Assembly (NCBI GenBank): GCA_021323355.1
Contig: JAJONK010000105.1
Coordinates: 1-10,861 of the forward strand
DNA from: Deltaproteobacteria bacterium
Lineage (GTDB): Bacteria; Desulfobacterota; Binatia; UBA9968
DNA: 10,861 nucleotides
Direction of reading: 5' to 3'
The position numbers were made by a program, and so were the translations under genes. This document shows positions 1 to 6,657 of this stretch, piece by piece; the first letter of the stretch is position 1, and each line of letters opens with the position of its first letter. The notes below the pieces were generated by a model. The model was not told the origin of the DNA, did not search any database, and worked only from the letters and a program-made list of their open reading frames with translations.

Positions 1-603
1 CGTGTGCGAGTCCATAACCAGACCAAAGTGCTTTTCGAATTTTTTAGGGTCGCATCCTGCTCTTCCGGCGAAAAAGATGCGCTGCAATCCGACAAAAACA
101 CCACTTTGAAGTCTCGCATGCCCCGTCGCGCGCCGTGCTGTCGCAGCATACGTTGGTGGCGACGCCGGTGATCGCGATGGTATCGTGGCCCAGCGCGCGC
201 AGCAGATTCTCCAATTGCGTGCCGTAAAAGCCACTATAGCAAAACTTCTTGACCACGATATCGTCCTGCGTCGGCTTCAGCGGCTCGTAGATTTTCACGC
301 CTGGCGTGCCCTCGAAATTGCTCCATTGATTATCGGTTCATGGGTCTGCGGTTTGATATCGGCAAAGATGCCGACGTCGGCCAAATCCTTGCGTTTGGGC
401 GTATGCAGATAAACCACGGGAATTTTTTGATCATGACAATATCGCAGCAGTTCTTGGATCTTCGGAACAATATCTTCCGAGCTCGGCAGATAACGAGCGC
501 CGCGCGGATGTACCCAGATATTTTGCATATCGACGACCACGACAGCGGTATTCGCCGGAGTGAATTTCCAAGAATCCGCCGGGCGGCTTTGCGTCTCGTG
601 CAT
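1..603 (-). pseudogene. Isochorismatase-family cysteine hydrolase, frameshifted and cut by the window edge
   Basis: The family hydrolyses amide or vinyl-ether bonds in small molecules with an Asp-Lys-Cys triad. All three can be seen: Asp25 in VVVVDMQ, Lys in VVKKFCYSGFYGT, and Cys in GVATNVCCDSTARD. The start at 603 follows AAGGAG with 7 nt spacing. The reading frame breaks three times. It shifts near 309-311, after the segment ending NGAISR, so that GTPGVKIYEP continues in another frame. It shifts again near 121-124, where STARDG should run into MRDFKVVFLSD. It shifts a third time near 40-45, where the family-like FEKHFGLVMDS is again out of frame. Each break is repaired by adding one base to a homopolymer (CCC, CCCC and T6 on the plus strand). 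This is either a decayed gene or uncorrected sequence error. The family call is firm; the substrate is unknown. The C-terminus lies beyond position 1. Confidence 0.8.
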
Positions 604-638
604 AGCTCAACTCCTTGTAAAGCCGGGGATGGATGAGA

Positions 639-699
639 AGCATATCGCAGACGTGATTTCGTCTGTCAACGTGCTTGCGAAGGCGAGAACCGATTGACA
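639..699. promoter_or_regulatory. Possible divergent promoters between the cysteine hydrolase and the amidohydrolase
   Basis: The 251-bp gap between the two divergent genes carries a perfect TTGACA on each strand. On the plus strand it is at 694-699, followed by AT-rich sequence but only a weak -10. On the minus strand it is at 669-664, with TATGCT (4 of 6 consensus) at 644-639 after a long 19-nt spacer. The layout fits divergent transcription, but neither -10 is strong. Confidence 0.25.
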
Positions 700-841
700 A
701 CTCGTCAATTAAAGAAATAAATCAACATGTGCTTTATTCGATAGGTAAGCCGGAGAATCGTTAGTCATACGGCTCCAAAATTCGGTCTTAATTACCTTGC
801 ATGATCCAAAATGCAATAGGGTTAACGTTAGAACCTGCAAC

Positions 842-848
842 GAGGGAG
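842..848 (+). promoter_or_regulatory. Ribosome binding site that fixes the amidohydrolase start
   Basis: GAGGGAG lies 6 nt before the ATG at 855. The frame is open from an earlier ATG at 801, but starting there would place 18 unrelated residues ahead of the signal peptide. The site therefore favours 855. Confidence 0.7.
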
Positions 849-854
849 AACAAT

Positions 855-2396
855 ATGTTTTCGTTATCAACAAAAGTTCTTGTGCGACTTCATGTTGCAA
901 TTATAACCGCAGTATTGGCAACCGGCTTCAGCTTCCAGGCAGGAACCGCTGAAACATCAAGCGACCCTAAACGAACTGCTTTCGAAACCATCGACAGAAA
1001 CGCCGAACAGATCGCCACGGTCGGCGACGTGCTCTACTACTTCGGCGAGCCGGGAATGCAGGAACATGAGAGCTCAAAGTATCTAAAAGAGACCTTGGAA
1101 GATGCCGGATTTAAGGTTGAGCTTGGGGGCGCCGGCATGCCGACGAACGTATGGGCGACGTGGGGTTCCGGCAATCCTGTGATCGCGATCGTGACCGAGA
1201 TGGATGCTCTTCCCGAGGGTTCGCAGACTCCCGGAAGCATCCCGCGCAAACCGCTGGTGGAAGGCGCTCCCGGCCATATGGAGGGGCATAATGTGATGGC
1301 TGCGGTGGCGGTCGGCGCCGCGCACGCGGTGAAGAGAACCATGGAGCAGCATAAAATCCCCGGGACCATCGTGGTCTCGATCGGTCCCGCCGAAGAACAG
1401 CTGATGAGCCGTCCCTATTTAGTTCGCGACGGCTACTTCAAGAACGTCGATGCCGCGGTGCTGACGCATATCGCCGACAGCTCAGCCACGGGTTACGGCT
1501 TGCAGAATTATGCGCTAATCGGCGCCAAATTCACCTTCAAGGGCCGCACCGCGCATGGCGGTGTAAATCCGTGGGACGGCAAAGACGCAGTTGACGCCGT
1601 GGTTCTAATGGATATCGGCTTCGACAAGCTGCGCGAGCATTTGCGCCCGACCTATCGCGGGCACCGCACGATCACCAATGGCGGCGTCCAGCCCAACATC
1701 ATCCCCGACTCGGGTCAGATCTGGTGGTTCGTTCGCGATGCAACCGGACCCTGGGCGAAAGAGAATTTCGATAAATTAGTGAACATCGGCCGCGGCGCGG
1801 CGCTGATGACCGACACCACCATGGAAATGGAACCGTTCGGAGCAGCCTGGCCATCGCTCGGCAACAAAGCGATCGCCGAGGCGATTCAAAAGAATATCGA
1901 AATCGCGGGCGTACCCAAGTGGACCGAAGAGGAGCACAAATTCGCTCGGGAGCTGCAGAAGTCGCTGAACAAAAAGGAAGAGGGCCTGGCGACGAAAGTG
2001 GCGCCGCTCAGCGCTTCGAGACAGAACAGTTCGTCGAACGATATCGGCGACATCACCTGGGTTGTGCCCTCGGCAACAGTTCGCTTCCCGTCCGCTGTAC
2101 CCGGAGTTCAAGCACACCACTGGACGGCCGGGATTGCCCCGACCACGTCGATCGCGCACAAGGGCGCGGTGGTCGGAGCAAAAGTGATGGCGGCTTCGGT
2201 TCTCGACCTGATCACTTCGGCTGAACTTTTAGCCGCCGCCAAAAAGCAATTCGAGCAGGATACCAAAGACACCAAATACTTCTCGCTGCTCCCGCCAGGA
2301 GCCAAACCGCCGCTCGATCTGAACAAGGAAATTATGGATAGGTACCGGCCGGCGATGCGCAAATTCTATTTAAACAAGAAAGCGCAGTTCAAATAG
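855..2396 (+). CDS. Secreted M20-family amidohydrolase, AbgB-like
   Basis: This 513-residue protein resembles the AbgB/M20D metallopeptidases, which remove amide-linked groups such as aminobenzoyl-glutamate or acyl-amino acids. Residues 1-32 form a signal peptide (Lys7 and Arg11, then a hydrophobic stretch, with cleavage likely after AGTA), so it should act outside the cytoplasm; E. coli AbgB is cytoplasmic. Family motifs in order are EMDALP with Asp117, PGHMEGHN at 139-146, GPAEEQ with the catalytic Glu pair at 180-181, a dimerisation-domain stretch around GRTAHGGVNPWDGKDAVDAV, SSNDIGDITWVVP, and a final HHW near the C-terminus. One feature is odd: AbgB-like enzymes normally have Cys in GHxCGHN, and here that position is Glu143. 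Length is slightly above the usual 430-490. It is monocistronic, diverges from the cysteine hydrolase and converges on the LigA-type gene. The substrate cannot be told. Confidence 0.88.
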   Translation: MFSLSTKVLVRLHVAIITAVLATGFSFQAGTAETSSDPKRTAFETIDRNAEQIATVGDVLYYFGEPGMQEHESSKYLKETLEDAGFKVELGGAGMPTNVWATWGSGNPVIAIVTEMDALPEGSQTPGSIPRKPLVEGAPGHMEGHNVMAAVAVGAAHAVKRTMEQHKIPGTIVVSIGPAEEQLMSRPYLVRDGYFKNVDAAVLTHIADSSATGYGLQNYALIGAKFTFKGRTAHGGVNPWDGKDAVDAVVLMDIGFDKLREHLRPTYRGHRTITNGGVQPNIIPDSGQIWWFVRDATGPWAKENFDKLVNIGRGAALMTDTTMEMEPFGAAWPSLGNKAIAEAIQKNIEIAGVPKWTEEEHKFARELQKSLNKKEEGLATKVAPLSASRQNSSSNDIGDITWVVPSATVRFPSAVPGVQAHHWTAGIAPTTSIAHKGAVVGAKVMAASVLDLITSAELLAAAKKQFEQDTKDTKYFSLLPPGAKPPLDLNKEIMDRYRPAMRKFYLNKKAQFK

Positions 2397-2635
2397 AGCA
2401 TATAAAAACAGCAGAGGGTTACATACTGCAGAGATCGCAGAAGACAGAGAGACTTAAATCAATCACAGAAAGGCGCCCGTGGTCACACGAACCCGGGCTA
2501 AGCGACGGAACTAGACCGCCTCACCGCGGAGCGCACGAAGGACACGAGGGGTTTCCAAATCGAACCCTTGAATTTCTGATCTTCGTTCTTTTGTGTTGAA
2601 ATCAAAATAGACACGACCCAGTTCCTGCACAGTCT
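2397..2635. repeat. Gap between convergent genes with degenerate dispersed-repeat-like units
   Basis: No gene is visible here. The gap holds purine-rich units of the GCAGAG/CACGAAGGACACGAGG kind at about 2426-2450 and 2521-2550. A third unit at about 2581-2598 reads in inverted orientation (CTTCGTTCTTTTGTGTTG). From memory, near-identical CACNAAGGACACNAAG and CGCAGAG strings recur in intergenic regions of many deltaproteobacterial, planctomycete and acidobacterial genomes. Copy number in this genome cannot be seen from one window. Confidence 0.35.
2475..2498. terminator. Hairpin between convergent genes
   Basis: GCCCG(T)GGT pairs with ACCCGGGC around the 7-nt loop CACACGA, giving 8 pairs with one bulged T. 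It lies between two convergent stop codons, where a bidirectional terminator is expected. Neither strand has a clean T-run after it, and it is 78 nt and 138 nt from the two stops, so the role is uncertain. Confidence 0.3.
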
Positions 2636-2947
2636 TCAGGTTTTAAAATCCGGATATCCGGCTTTGGCCGCCTTGGCCTTGTAGTCGGCGACGAGCTCTT
2701 CCCGCGGTTTGTCATGGACCCATACCGCTTCAGTAAAGCTCCAGAGCGTGAACGGGTGCGCGCCCAAAGCGTAGAGCTTGCCATAGTCTTTTGTTGCCAA
2801 TGCTTCGCGTTCTTCAGGCGTAAACTTCAGCTTCTGACCCTTCTCCCACTTATCGACAAATGCGCGCGGGTTGCTCGTGTAATCGTCTTCCATCGCCTGG
2901 TTCATGTTTACCTGATGAATGAGTTTGTTCATGAGGTACTTGCTCAT
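2636..2947 (-). CDS. LigA-type small subunit of an extradiol ring-opening dioxygenase
   Basis: This is a 103-residue, charged, mainly helical protein without signal peptide or membrane segment. The segment ALATKDYGKLYALGAHPF at about residues 50-67 matches the LigA domain pattern (protocatechuate 4,5-dioxygenase alpha subunit, where it reads roughly 'aLlxxDxxxxxxlGxnpyxL'), followed by LWSFTEAVWV. In the LigAB enzyme this subunit covers the active site of the iron-bearing beta subunit. The start at 2947 has AGGAG 6 nt upstream, and that site overlaps the stop codon of the transporter gene before it, so translation is probably coupled. It is the last gene of the dioxygenase operon. At 103 residues it is shorter than Sphingobium LigA (about 139) but typical of stand-alone LigA-like proteins. 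The substrate is unknown. Confidence 0.8.
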   Translation of the reverse strand: MSKYLMNKLIHQVNMNQAMEDDYTSNPRAFVDKWEKGQKLKFTPEEREALATKDYGKLYALGAHPFTLWSFTEAVWVHDKPREELVADYKAKAAKAGYPDFKT

Positions 2948-2956
2948 AAATTTCTC

Positions 2957-3229
2957 CTACGCTTTGATTAACGTCCAAAGCCCGATACCGATAAAACCGA
3001 CTCCGGCAACATACTGCAGTGTTTTCTCACTGACATACTGCGATACGATCGAGCCAGCGGCGACGCCGATGGCCGAGGTCAAGACGAGCGCCAACGCCGC
3101 GCCAACAAAAACGGTCAATTTGCTGCTGTCTTTATCGGCGGCAAACAACATCGTGGCAAGCTGGGTCTTGTCGCCCAACTCGGCGATAAAGACTGAGGTA
3201 AATACCGTCATTAGAATCTTCAGATCCAT
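2957..3229 (-). CDS. Half-size TMEM165/GDT1 (UPF0016) family membrane transporter
   Basis: This 90-residue protein has three predicted membrane segments (about 4-22, 37-60 and 70-88). It carries the family signature E-x-G-D-K-T at Glu17, Gly19, Asp20, Lys21 and Thr22 (IAELGDKTQLA). Family members move Mn2+ or Ca2+ across membranes. Most are about 200 residues with two such motifs in inverted repeats; a single-motif protein like this one should work as a homodimer or with a partner. A GTG at 3235 could also start the frame, but GAGGGA lies only 1 nt from it and 7 nt from the ATG at 3229, so the ATG is preferred. The gene sits between the LigB-type and LigA-type genes, about 21 and 9 nt from each, and is part of that operon. 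No second half-size partner is visible nearby. Confidence 0.85.
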   Translation of the reverse strand: MDLKILMTVFTSVFIAELGDKTQLATMLFAADKDSSKLTVFVGAALALVLTSAIGVAAGSIVSQYVSEKTLQYVAGVGFIGIGLWTLIKA

Positions 3230-3236
3230 CAGCACT

Positions 3237-3242
3237 TCCCTC
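3237..3242 (-). promoter_or_regulatory. Ribosome binding site choosing the transporter start
   Basis: GAGGGA on the minus strand is 7 nt from ATG at 3229 and 1 nt from the alternative GTG at 3235. This spacing supports the ATG. Confidence 0.6.
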
Positions 3243-3250
3243 GAACTTAC

Positions 3251-4073
3251 TCAATCGCTCGGTTGCTGATCCCAACTGAAAAACGGGATAGCGGGGAAAC
3301 CCGCATCGAGCCCTTCGGCGTAGGACGGTTTGCTGTTGTTGGCAACGCCCATCATCATCAAGAAATTTAGAAAGCCCATGGTCATATTGCCGGCTCGGGG
3401 CGCTTTGGATATCACCGTTTTCAATCCAACCAACGGCATTGCCATCGAACTCGGGATCCTGCAGTTTGCGCTCGAATTGCTTGGGCCCGCCGACCTCCAA
3501 AGACAAGTGCCCGCTTACCAAAACGCCGACCCGTTTATTGATCGGCAGGCTGTCGATTGCCGCTCGAATGGCTTTGCCGACTTCGTAGAAACGTTTCGGT
3601 CGCGGCAACGGTGGCGCGATGCAATTGGTCAAGATCGGCACTATTGGAATATCCATTTCCGGCCGCACAAATAACATCGGAACTATGATGGAATGATCAA
3701 TGGTCAATTCATTGGAATAAGCGAAGTCGACACCGCGGTCGAAGGCGCCTTCCATAATAGCCTCGGATACATCCGGGTCGCCGGGCAATTTACAAGTAGG
3801 CAAGCCGAACTCGCGGATTTCGTCATAGAACGTGCCGTCATACTGGTCCATTTTGCCGATCATGAAGGCCGGCATGTTGTCCATAAAGAATTGGTGTAAA
3901 TGGTCGTTACCGATGGTTATCAGCACGTCAGGCTTGGCATCGGTTAGTTTTTGACGCATCATGGTGATCCGCTCCTTGACCTTCGCGGCGCCCGGCGGTT
4001 GTTGCGGTTGTTGGAAGAGCCGCGGCATAAATGGATTATGAGTGATGCCAATTATCGTAGCGATCTGAGCCAT
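3251..4073 (-). CDS. LigB-type extradiol ring-cleavage dioxygenase catalytic subunit, with one frameshift
   Basis: LigB-family enzymes open catechol-type rings using Fe(II). The N-terminus MAQIATIIGITHNPF places His12 where LigB has its first metal ligand, GNDH gives His58 near the second, and SGHLSLEVGGP gives His189 near the catalytic His195 of LigB. The start follows AGGAGG with 6 nt spacing. The frame is open from 4073 to about residue 223 (GWIENGDIQ). The family-like C-terminus (AGNMTMGFLNFLMMMG to SWDQQPSD, stop at 3251) then continues in another frame, so an indel lies at about 3385-3415. Removing one C from the CCCC opposite 3397-3400 joins the two. Without repair the first frame runs on to 3132 as unrelated sequence. 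The Glu ligand expected in the C-terminal part is not obvious: the aligned stretch has Gly. Function as a classical dioxygenase is therefore likely but not certain. Confidence 0.8.
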
Positions 4074-4104
4074 GACTTACCTCCTGCTGGTAATCTTATT
4101 CGTG

Positions 4105-4131
4105 TTTACACGGCTAATTTGCGGCTGTAAA
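4105..4131. promoter_or_regulatory. Inverted repeat upstream of the dioxygenase operon
   Basis: TTTACA at 4105-4110 and TGTAAA at 4126-4131 form a 6-bp inverted repeat with a 15-bp spacer, lying 32-58 bp before the LigB-type start. Read leftward, TTTACA can also serve as a -35 box with TAAACA 17 nt later. It is a candidate operator or promoter; the arms are short. Confidence 0.2.
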
Positions 4132-4191
4132 TGGGAGCCTTGATGTGCTTCATGCATCATCGGCTCCGGCTGAAAGGTTTTCATTTCGGAC

Positions 4192-4222
4192 GATTAGGAG
4201 CGCTCCCCGACAGGTTCTAATC
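4192..4222 (-). terminator. Possible hairpin just after the dehydrogenase stop
   Basis: GATTAG at 4192-4197 pairs with CTAATC at 4217-4222, starting 5 nt past the stop codon of the leftward dehydrogenase gene. The 10-bp palindrome GGAGCGCTCC (4197-4206) overlaps the first arm. The large loop and absence of a T-run make this weak. Confidence 0.2.
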
Positions 4223-4226
4223 TCTA

Positions 4227-5270
4227 TCAACGCGCCGTCGGATCCAGAATGACTTTTCCTACGATCTGATTTCTTTCAACGATCCGGTGCGCCTGAGCCG
4301 CATCGCGCAAAGGCATCGTTCGGTCGATAATCGCGCGAATCTTTCCCTGCCCGGCGGCGTCAAGCGCCTCGTAAACGTCCGGCACATTGGTACCCGCGGT
4401 GCCGACGATGCGCAGGCGGCGCATGTACAAACGCTTCATATCTAGAGTTACCGTTCCGCCGCCATGGGCGCCGGCGGTGACCATGGTGCCGTTAATCGCG
4501 AGACTGTTAAATGCACCAGGCCAGAGCGTCGGATCAGAGATGTTTTCGCAAATTATGTCGACGCCTTCATTGCCGGTGAGGTTCATCACTTCTGTAAGCA
4601 AATCCTGACGACGATAGTTGATGCCGAAGTCGGCGCCGTAGCTTTTTGCCAGCTCGACTCTTTCGTCCGCGCCGGCGCCGGCGATGACTCTCGCGCCCAG
4701 CATTTTGGCCACTTGAACGCAGCAATTACCCAGCGCACCGGTAGCACCCATGACTAACACCCATTCGCCGGGTTTGACGTTGGCTTTGCTCGTCAACTGA
4801 TTGAATGCCATCGGAAAATGGCGCACGATCACGCTGCCATGCGCGTATGAGACGGCGTCCGGCAACTTGAATGCGTTGGCGGCGGGGACGGCAACGTAAT
4901 CCGCATAACCGCCCCAACGGTGCAGCCCGATGTGTTGGCTCGCAACACAGCAGGCCTCTTCGCCTTTCAGACATTGCTTGCATTGACGGCAGGCCATGAA
5001 GGAAACGACCGCCACACGATCGCCGTTTTTGAAGCCATCGACGCCCTCGCCTATTCCAACGATTTCGCCGGCGGGATCGACACCGAGCACGTGCGGCATC
5101 TTAATTTTAACCGGATACTTACCGGCGCGAACAACCAGATCCAACGTCCGGTTGACCGAAACCGAATGGACTTTCAGTAAAACCTCGCCCCCGGCAGGCC
5201 TTGGAACCGAAACGTCTTGGTAGCGCAAAACCTCCGGACCGCCGAATTCGTTAAGCACGATCGCTTTCAT
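4227..5270 (-). CDS. Medium-chain dehydrogenase/reductase with structural zinc only
   Basis: This 347-residue soluble protein belongs to the MDR superfamily (alcohol dehydrogenase/quinone oxidoreductase). The N-terminal GroES-like domain starts MKAIVLNEFGGPEVL. A structural zinc lobe is present as Cys94, Cys97, Cys100 and Cys108 (CRQCKQCLKGEEACC). The nucleotide fold is marked by MGATGALGNCCVQVAKMLGA at 174-193. The catalytic-zinc ligands of true alcohol dehydrogenases are missing: Cys of CxRTD is Asn40 (VNRTLD), and the GHE motif reads Gly63-Val64-Asp65. It is therefore more likely an NAD(P)H-dependent reductase of an activated double bond or quinone than an alcohol dehydrogenase. The start at 5270 has no good Shine-Dalgarno sequence within range. 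It lies 153 bp upstream of the dioxygenase operon on the same strand and may be transcribed with it. The substrate is unknown. Confidence 0.87.
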   Translation of the reverse strand: MKAIVLNEFGGPEVLRYQDVSVPRPAGGEVLLKVHSVSVNRTLDLVVRAGKYPVKIKMPHVLGVDPAGEIVGIGEGVDGFKNGDRVAVVSFMACRQCKQCLKGEEACCVASQHIGLHRWGGYADYVAVPAANAFKLPDAVSYAHGSVIVRHFPMAFNQLTSKANVKPGEWVLVMGATGALGNCCVQVAKMLGARVIAGAGADERVELAKSYGADFGINYRRQDLLTEVMNLTGNEGVDIICENISDPTLWPGAFNSLAINGTMVTAGAHGGGTVTLDMKRLYMRRLRIVGTAGTNVPDVYEALDAAGQGKIRAIIDRTMPLRDAAQAHRIVERNQIVGKVILDPTAR

Positions 5271-5513
5271 TGCTTCATTTAATCTGCCTTCTCGATCCTA
5301 AACTGCCGAACGGAAACAGCGGCTGAGACGAACTTGGAGGTCTGTTCGCTCGGTTGTTTTTTCGCAGCAGCCACCAGCTGATTCTCGATGTACTATGCAA
5401 GCCGATCAAGGCGAGGATCGGGTCAGATCGTCCATTTAGCTAAACAGACGAGCTGATTCAAAGCGCTCGTTAAGGGCATCTAGCGTTCTACCGGTAGGCC
5501 TTACTCGTCCCTT

Positions 5514-6491
5514 TTAACGTGATATCGACTTGAAGAAACCGCTCTTTTCCAGCTCTGTGTAGAATGTCGACTCGATAAAATCTTCCGATTTGAAATTTTT
5601 CGCCTTTGAGTCTTTCTCGGCGAGTTGCGTCAGAATAGTTTCCACCGCCTTGTACGGCAGTTCGGGAGGCCGTTCGACAAACGTGGTGGCAAAGCTGTAG
5701 GCGGCGGCGAGCGCCTCGCGGTCGTTTGTCTTGGTATACTTGCCGATAACCTTCATGGCGAGCTCTTTATCCTGGTACAGACGCTCGGTCCCTTCGCTAT
5801 AGGCCATCAGAAAGCGCCGCACCGTTTGAGGATCTTTCTTGATATACGAACGGGTTGAAACAAGACTTACAGTCGGATAGTCCAGGCCGACGCTTTTGAA
5901 GTCCACCAACATCTGAAAGCCCGCTTTCATGGCATTATAATTTGCCGGCGACGAGAGCACTCCCGCTTGAACGGCACCGGCAACCATGCCGGCGACGATC
6001 TGCGGCTGCCCGCCCATTTGCAGAATTCTAACGTCCTTGTCGGGCTCCATTCCGAGCTTCTTGATCAGGTAACGAATCGAGAAGTCCGTTGATGAGCCGA
6101 ACGTGGTGATCCCTACCGTTTTCCCTTTGAGATCCTCCGGGCGCTTGATCGAAGAATGCACGAAAATATAAAACGACGGAACGTTGACAACGCCGCCAAA
6201 AATAGCAATGTCGCCGCCGGCCAAATTTGCATTGACCACCGTTCCACCGGCCAAAGCGACCGGGAACTCACCGGCTATCACTGCTTGAGCGACTTTCGTT
6301 CCGGAGGCGACATAAACCGGATCCACGAATAGGCCATGTTTTTCGAACAGCCCGGCTTCTTTGGTTATGTAGAAAGCTGATTGCGACGCGCTGACTGCAC
6401 TATAAGCGACCGGGATACGCTTTGTCTGCGCATAAAGGGTGGTGTGCAGCAAGATCAACACAAAAAGCGCGAGCGTCGAAATTGATTTCAT
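5514..6491 (-). CDS. ABC transporter solute-binding protein, NMT1/SsuA type
   Basis: This is a 325-residue periplasmic binding protein. It begins with a signal peptide (MKS, then a hydrophobic run to about residue 21, cleavage likely after LYA). The mature part follows the NMT1/THI5/SsuA pattern: IPVAYSAVSASQSAFYITKE, then GLFEKHGLFVDPVYVASG, the turnover segment AVIAGEFPVALAGGTVV, and SIKRPEDLKGKTVGITTFGSSTDFSIRY at about 115-142. Homologues capture sulfonates, pyrimidine precursors, nitriles or aromatic acids; the ligand cannot be told here. GAGGAAGG lies 3 nt before the ATG at 6491. No permease or ATPase gene is next to it, so it is an orphan component that would have to use a transporter encoded elsewhere. 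It is divergent from the LVIVD propeller gene with 166 bp between starts. The 243 bp after its stop contain no gene. Confidence 0.9.
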   Translation of the reverse strand: MKSISTLALFVLILLHTTLYAQTKRIPVAYSAVSASQSAFYITKEAGLFEKHGLFVDPVYVASGTKVAQAVIAGEFPVALAGGTVVNANLAGGDIAIFGGVVNVPSFYIFVHSSIKRPEDLKGKTVGITTFGSSTDFSIRYLIKKLGMEPDKDVRILQMGGQPQIVAGMVAGAVQAGVLSSPANYNAMKAGFQMLVDFKSVGLDYPTVSLVSTRSYIKKDPQTVRRFLMAYSEGTERLYQDKELAMKVIGKYTKTNDREALAAAYSFATTFVERPPELPYKAVETILTQLAEKDSKAKNFKSEDFIESTFYTELEKSGFFKSISR

Positions 6492-6574
6492 AGACCTTCC
6501 TCGTTTCGGAGGTTACAGTTTAACCATGCGGCTCTTAACATATAAAAAAGAATAGGCCAACAGTCGTAGGGTCG

Positions 6575-6603
6575 TTGACATTCGATAATGGGAACGATAT
6601 CAG
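6575..6603 (+). promoter_or_regulatory. Sigma-70-like promoter of the LVIVD propeller gene
   Basis: A perfect -35 TTGACA at 6575-6580 is followed after 17 nt by TATCAG (4 of 6 consensus) at 6598-6603. Transcription would start near 6610, leaving a leader of about 48 nt before the ATG at 6658. Confidence 0.45.
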
Positions 6604-6657
6604 TTCCAGGCGCGATGTCTCATTCTCAATTCATCTGCCACGAGAGGCCGAGATCCC

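Noticed and set aside
801..854. Earlier ATG start for the M20-type amidohydrolase
   Set aside because: It would place 18 extra residues before a normal signal peptide, and the good ribosome binding site serves the ATG at 855.
3132..3250. Extended C-terminus of the LigB-type frame reading through to 3132
   Set aside because: The residues after about 223 are low-similarity, Arg- and Gln-rich sequence overlapping the transporter gene in another frame. The family-like C-terminus ends at 3251.
5488..5497. Palindrome CTACCGGTAG after the binding-protein gene
   Set aside because: It is perfect but has no loop to form a terminator stem and no T-run; a 10-bp palindrome is not rare in a window of this size.
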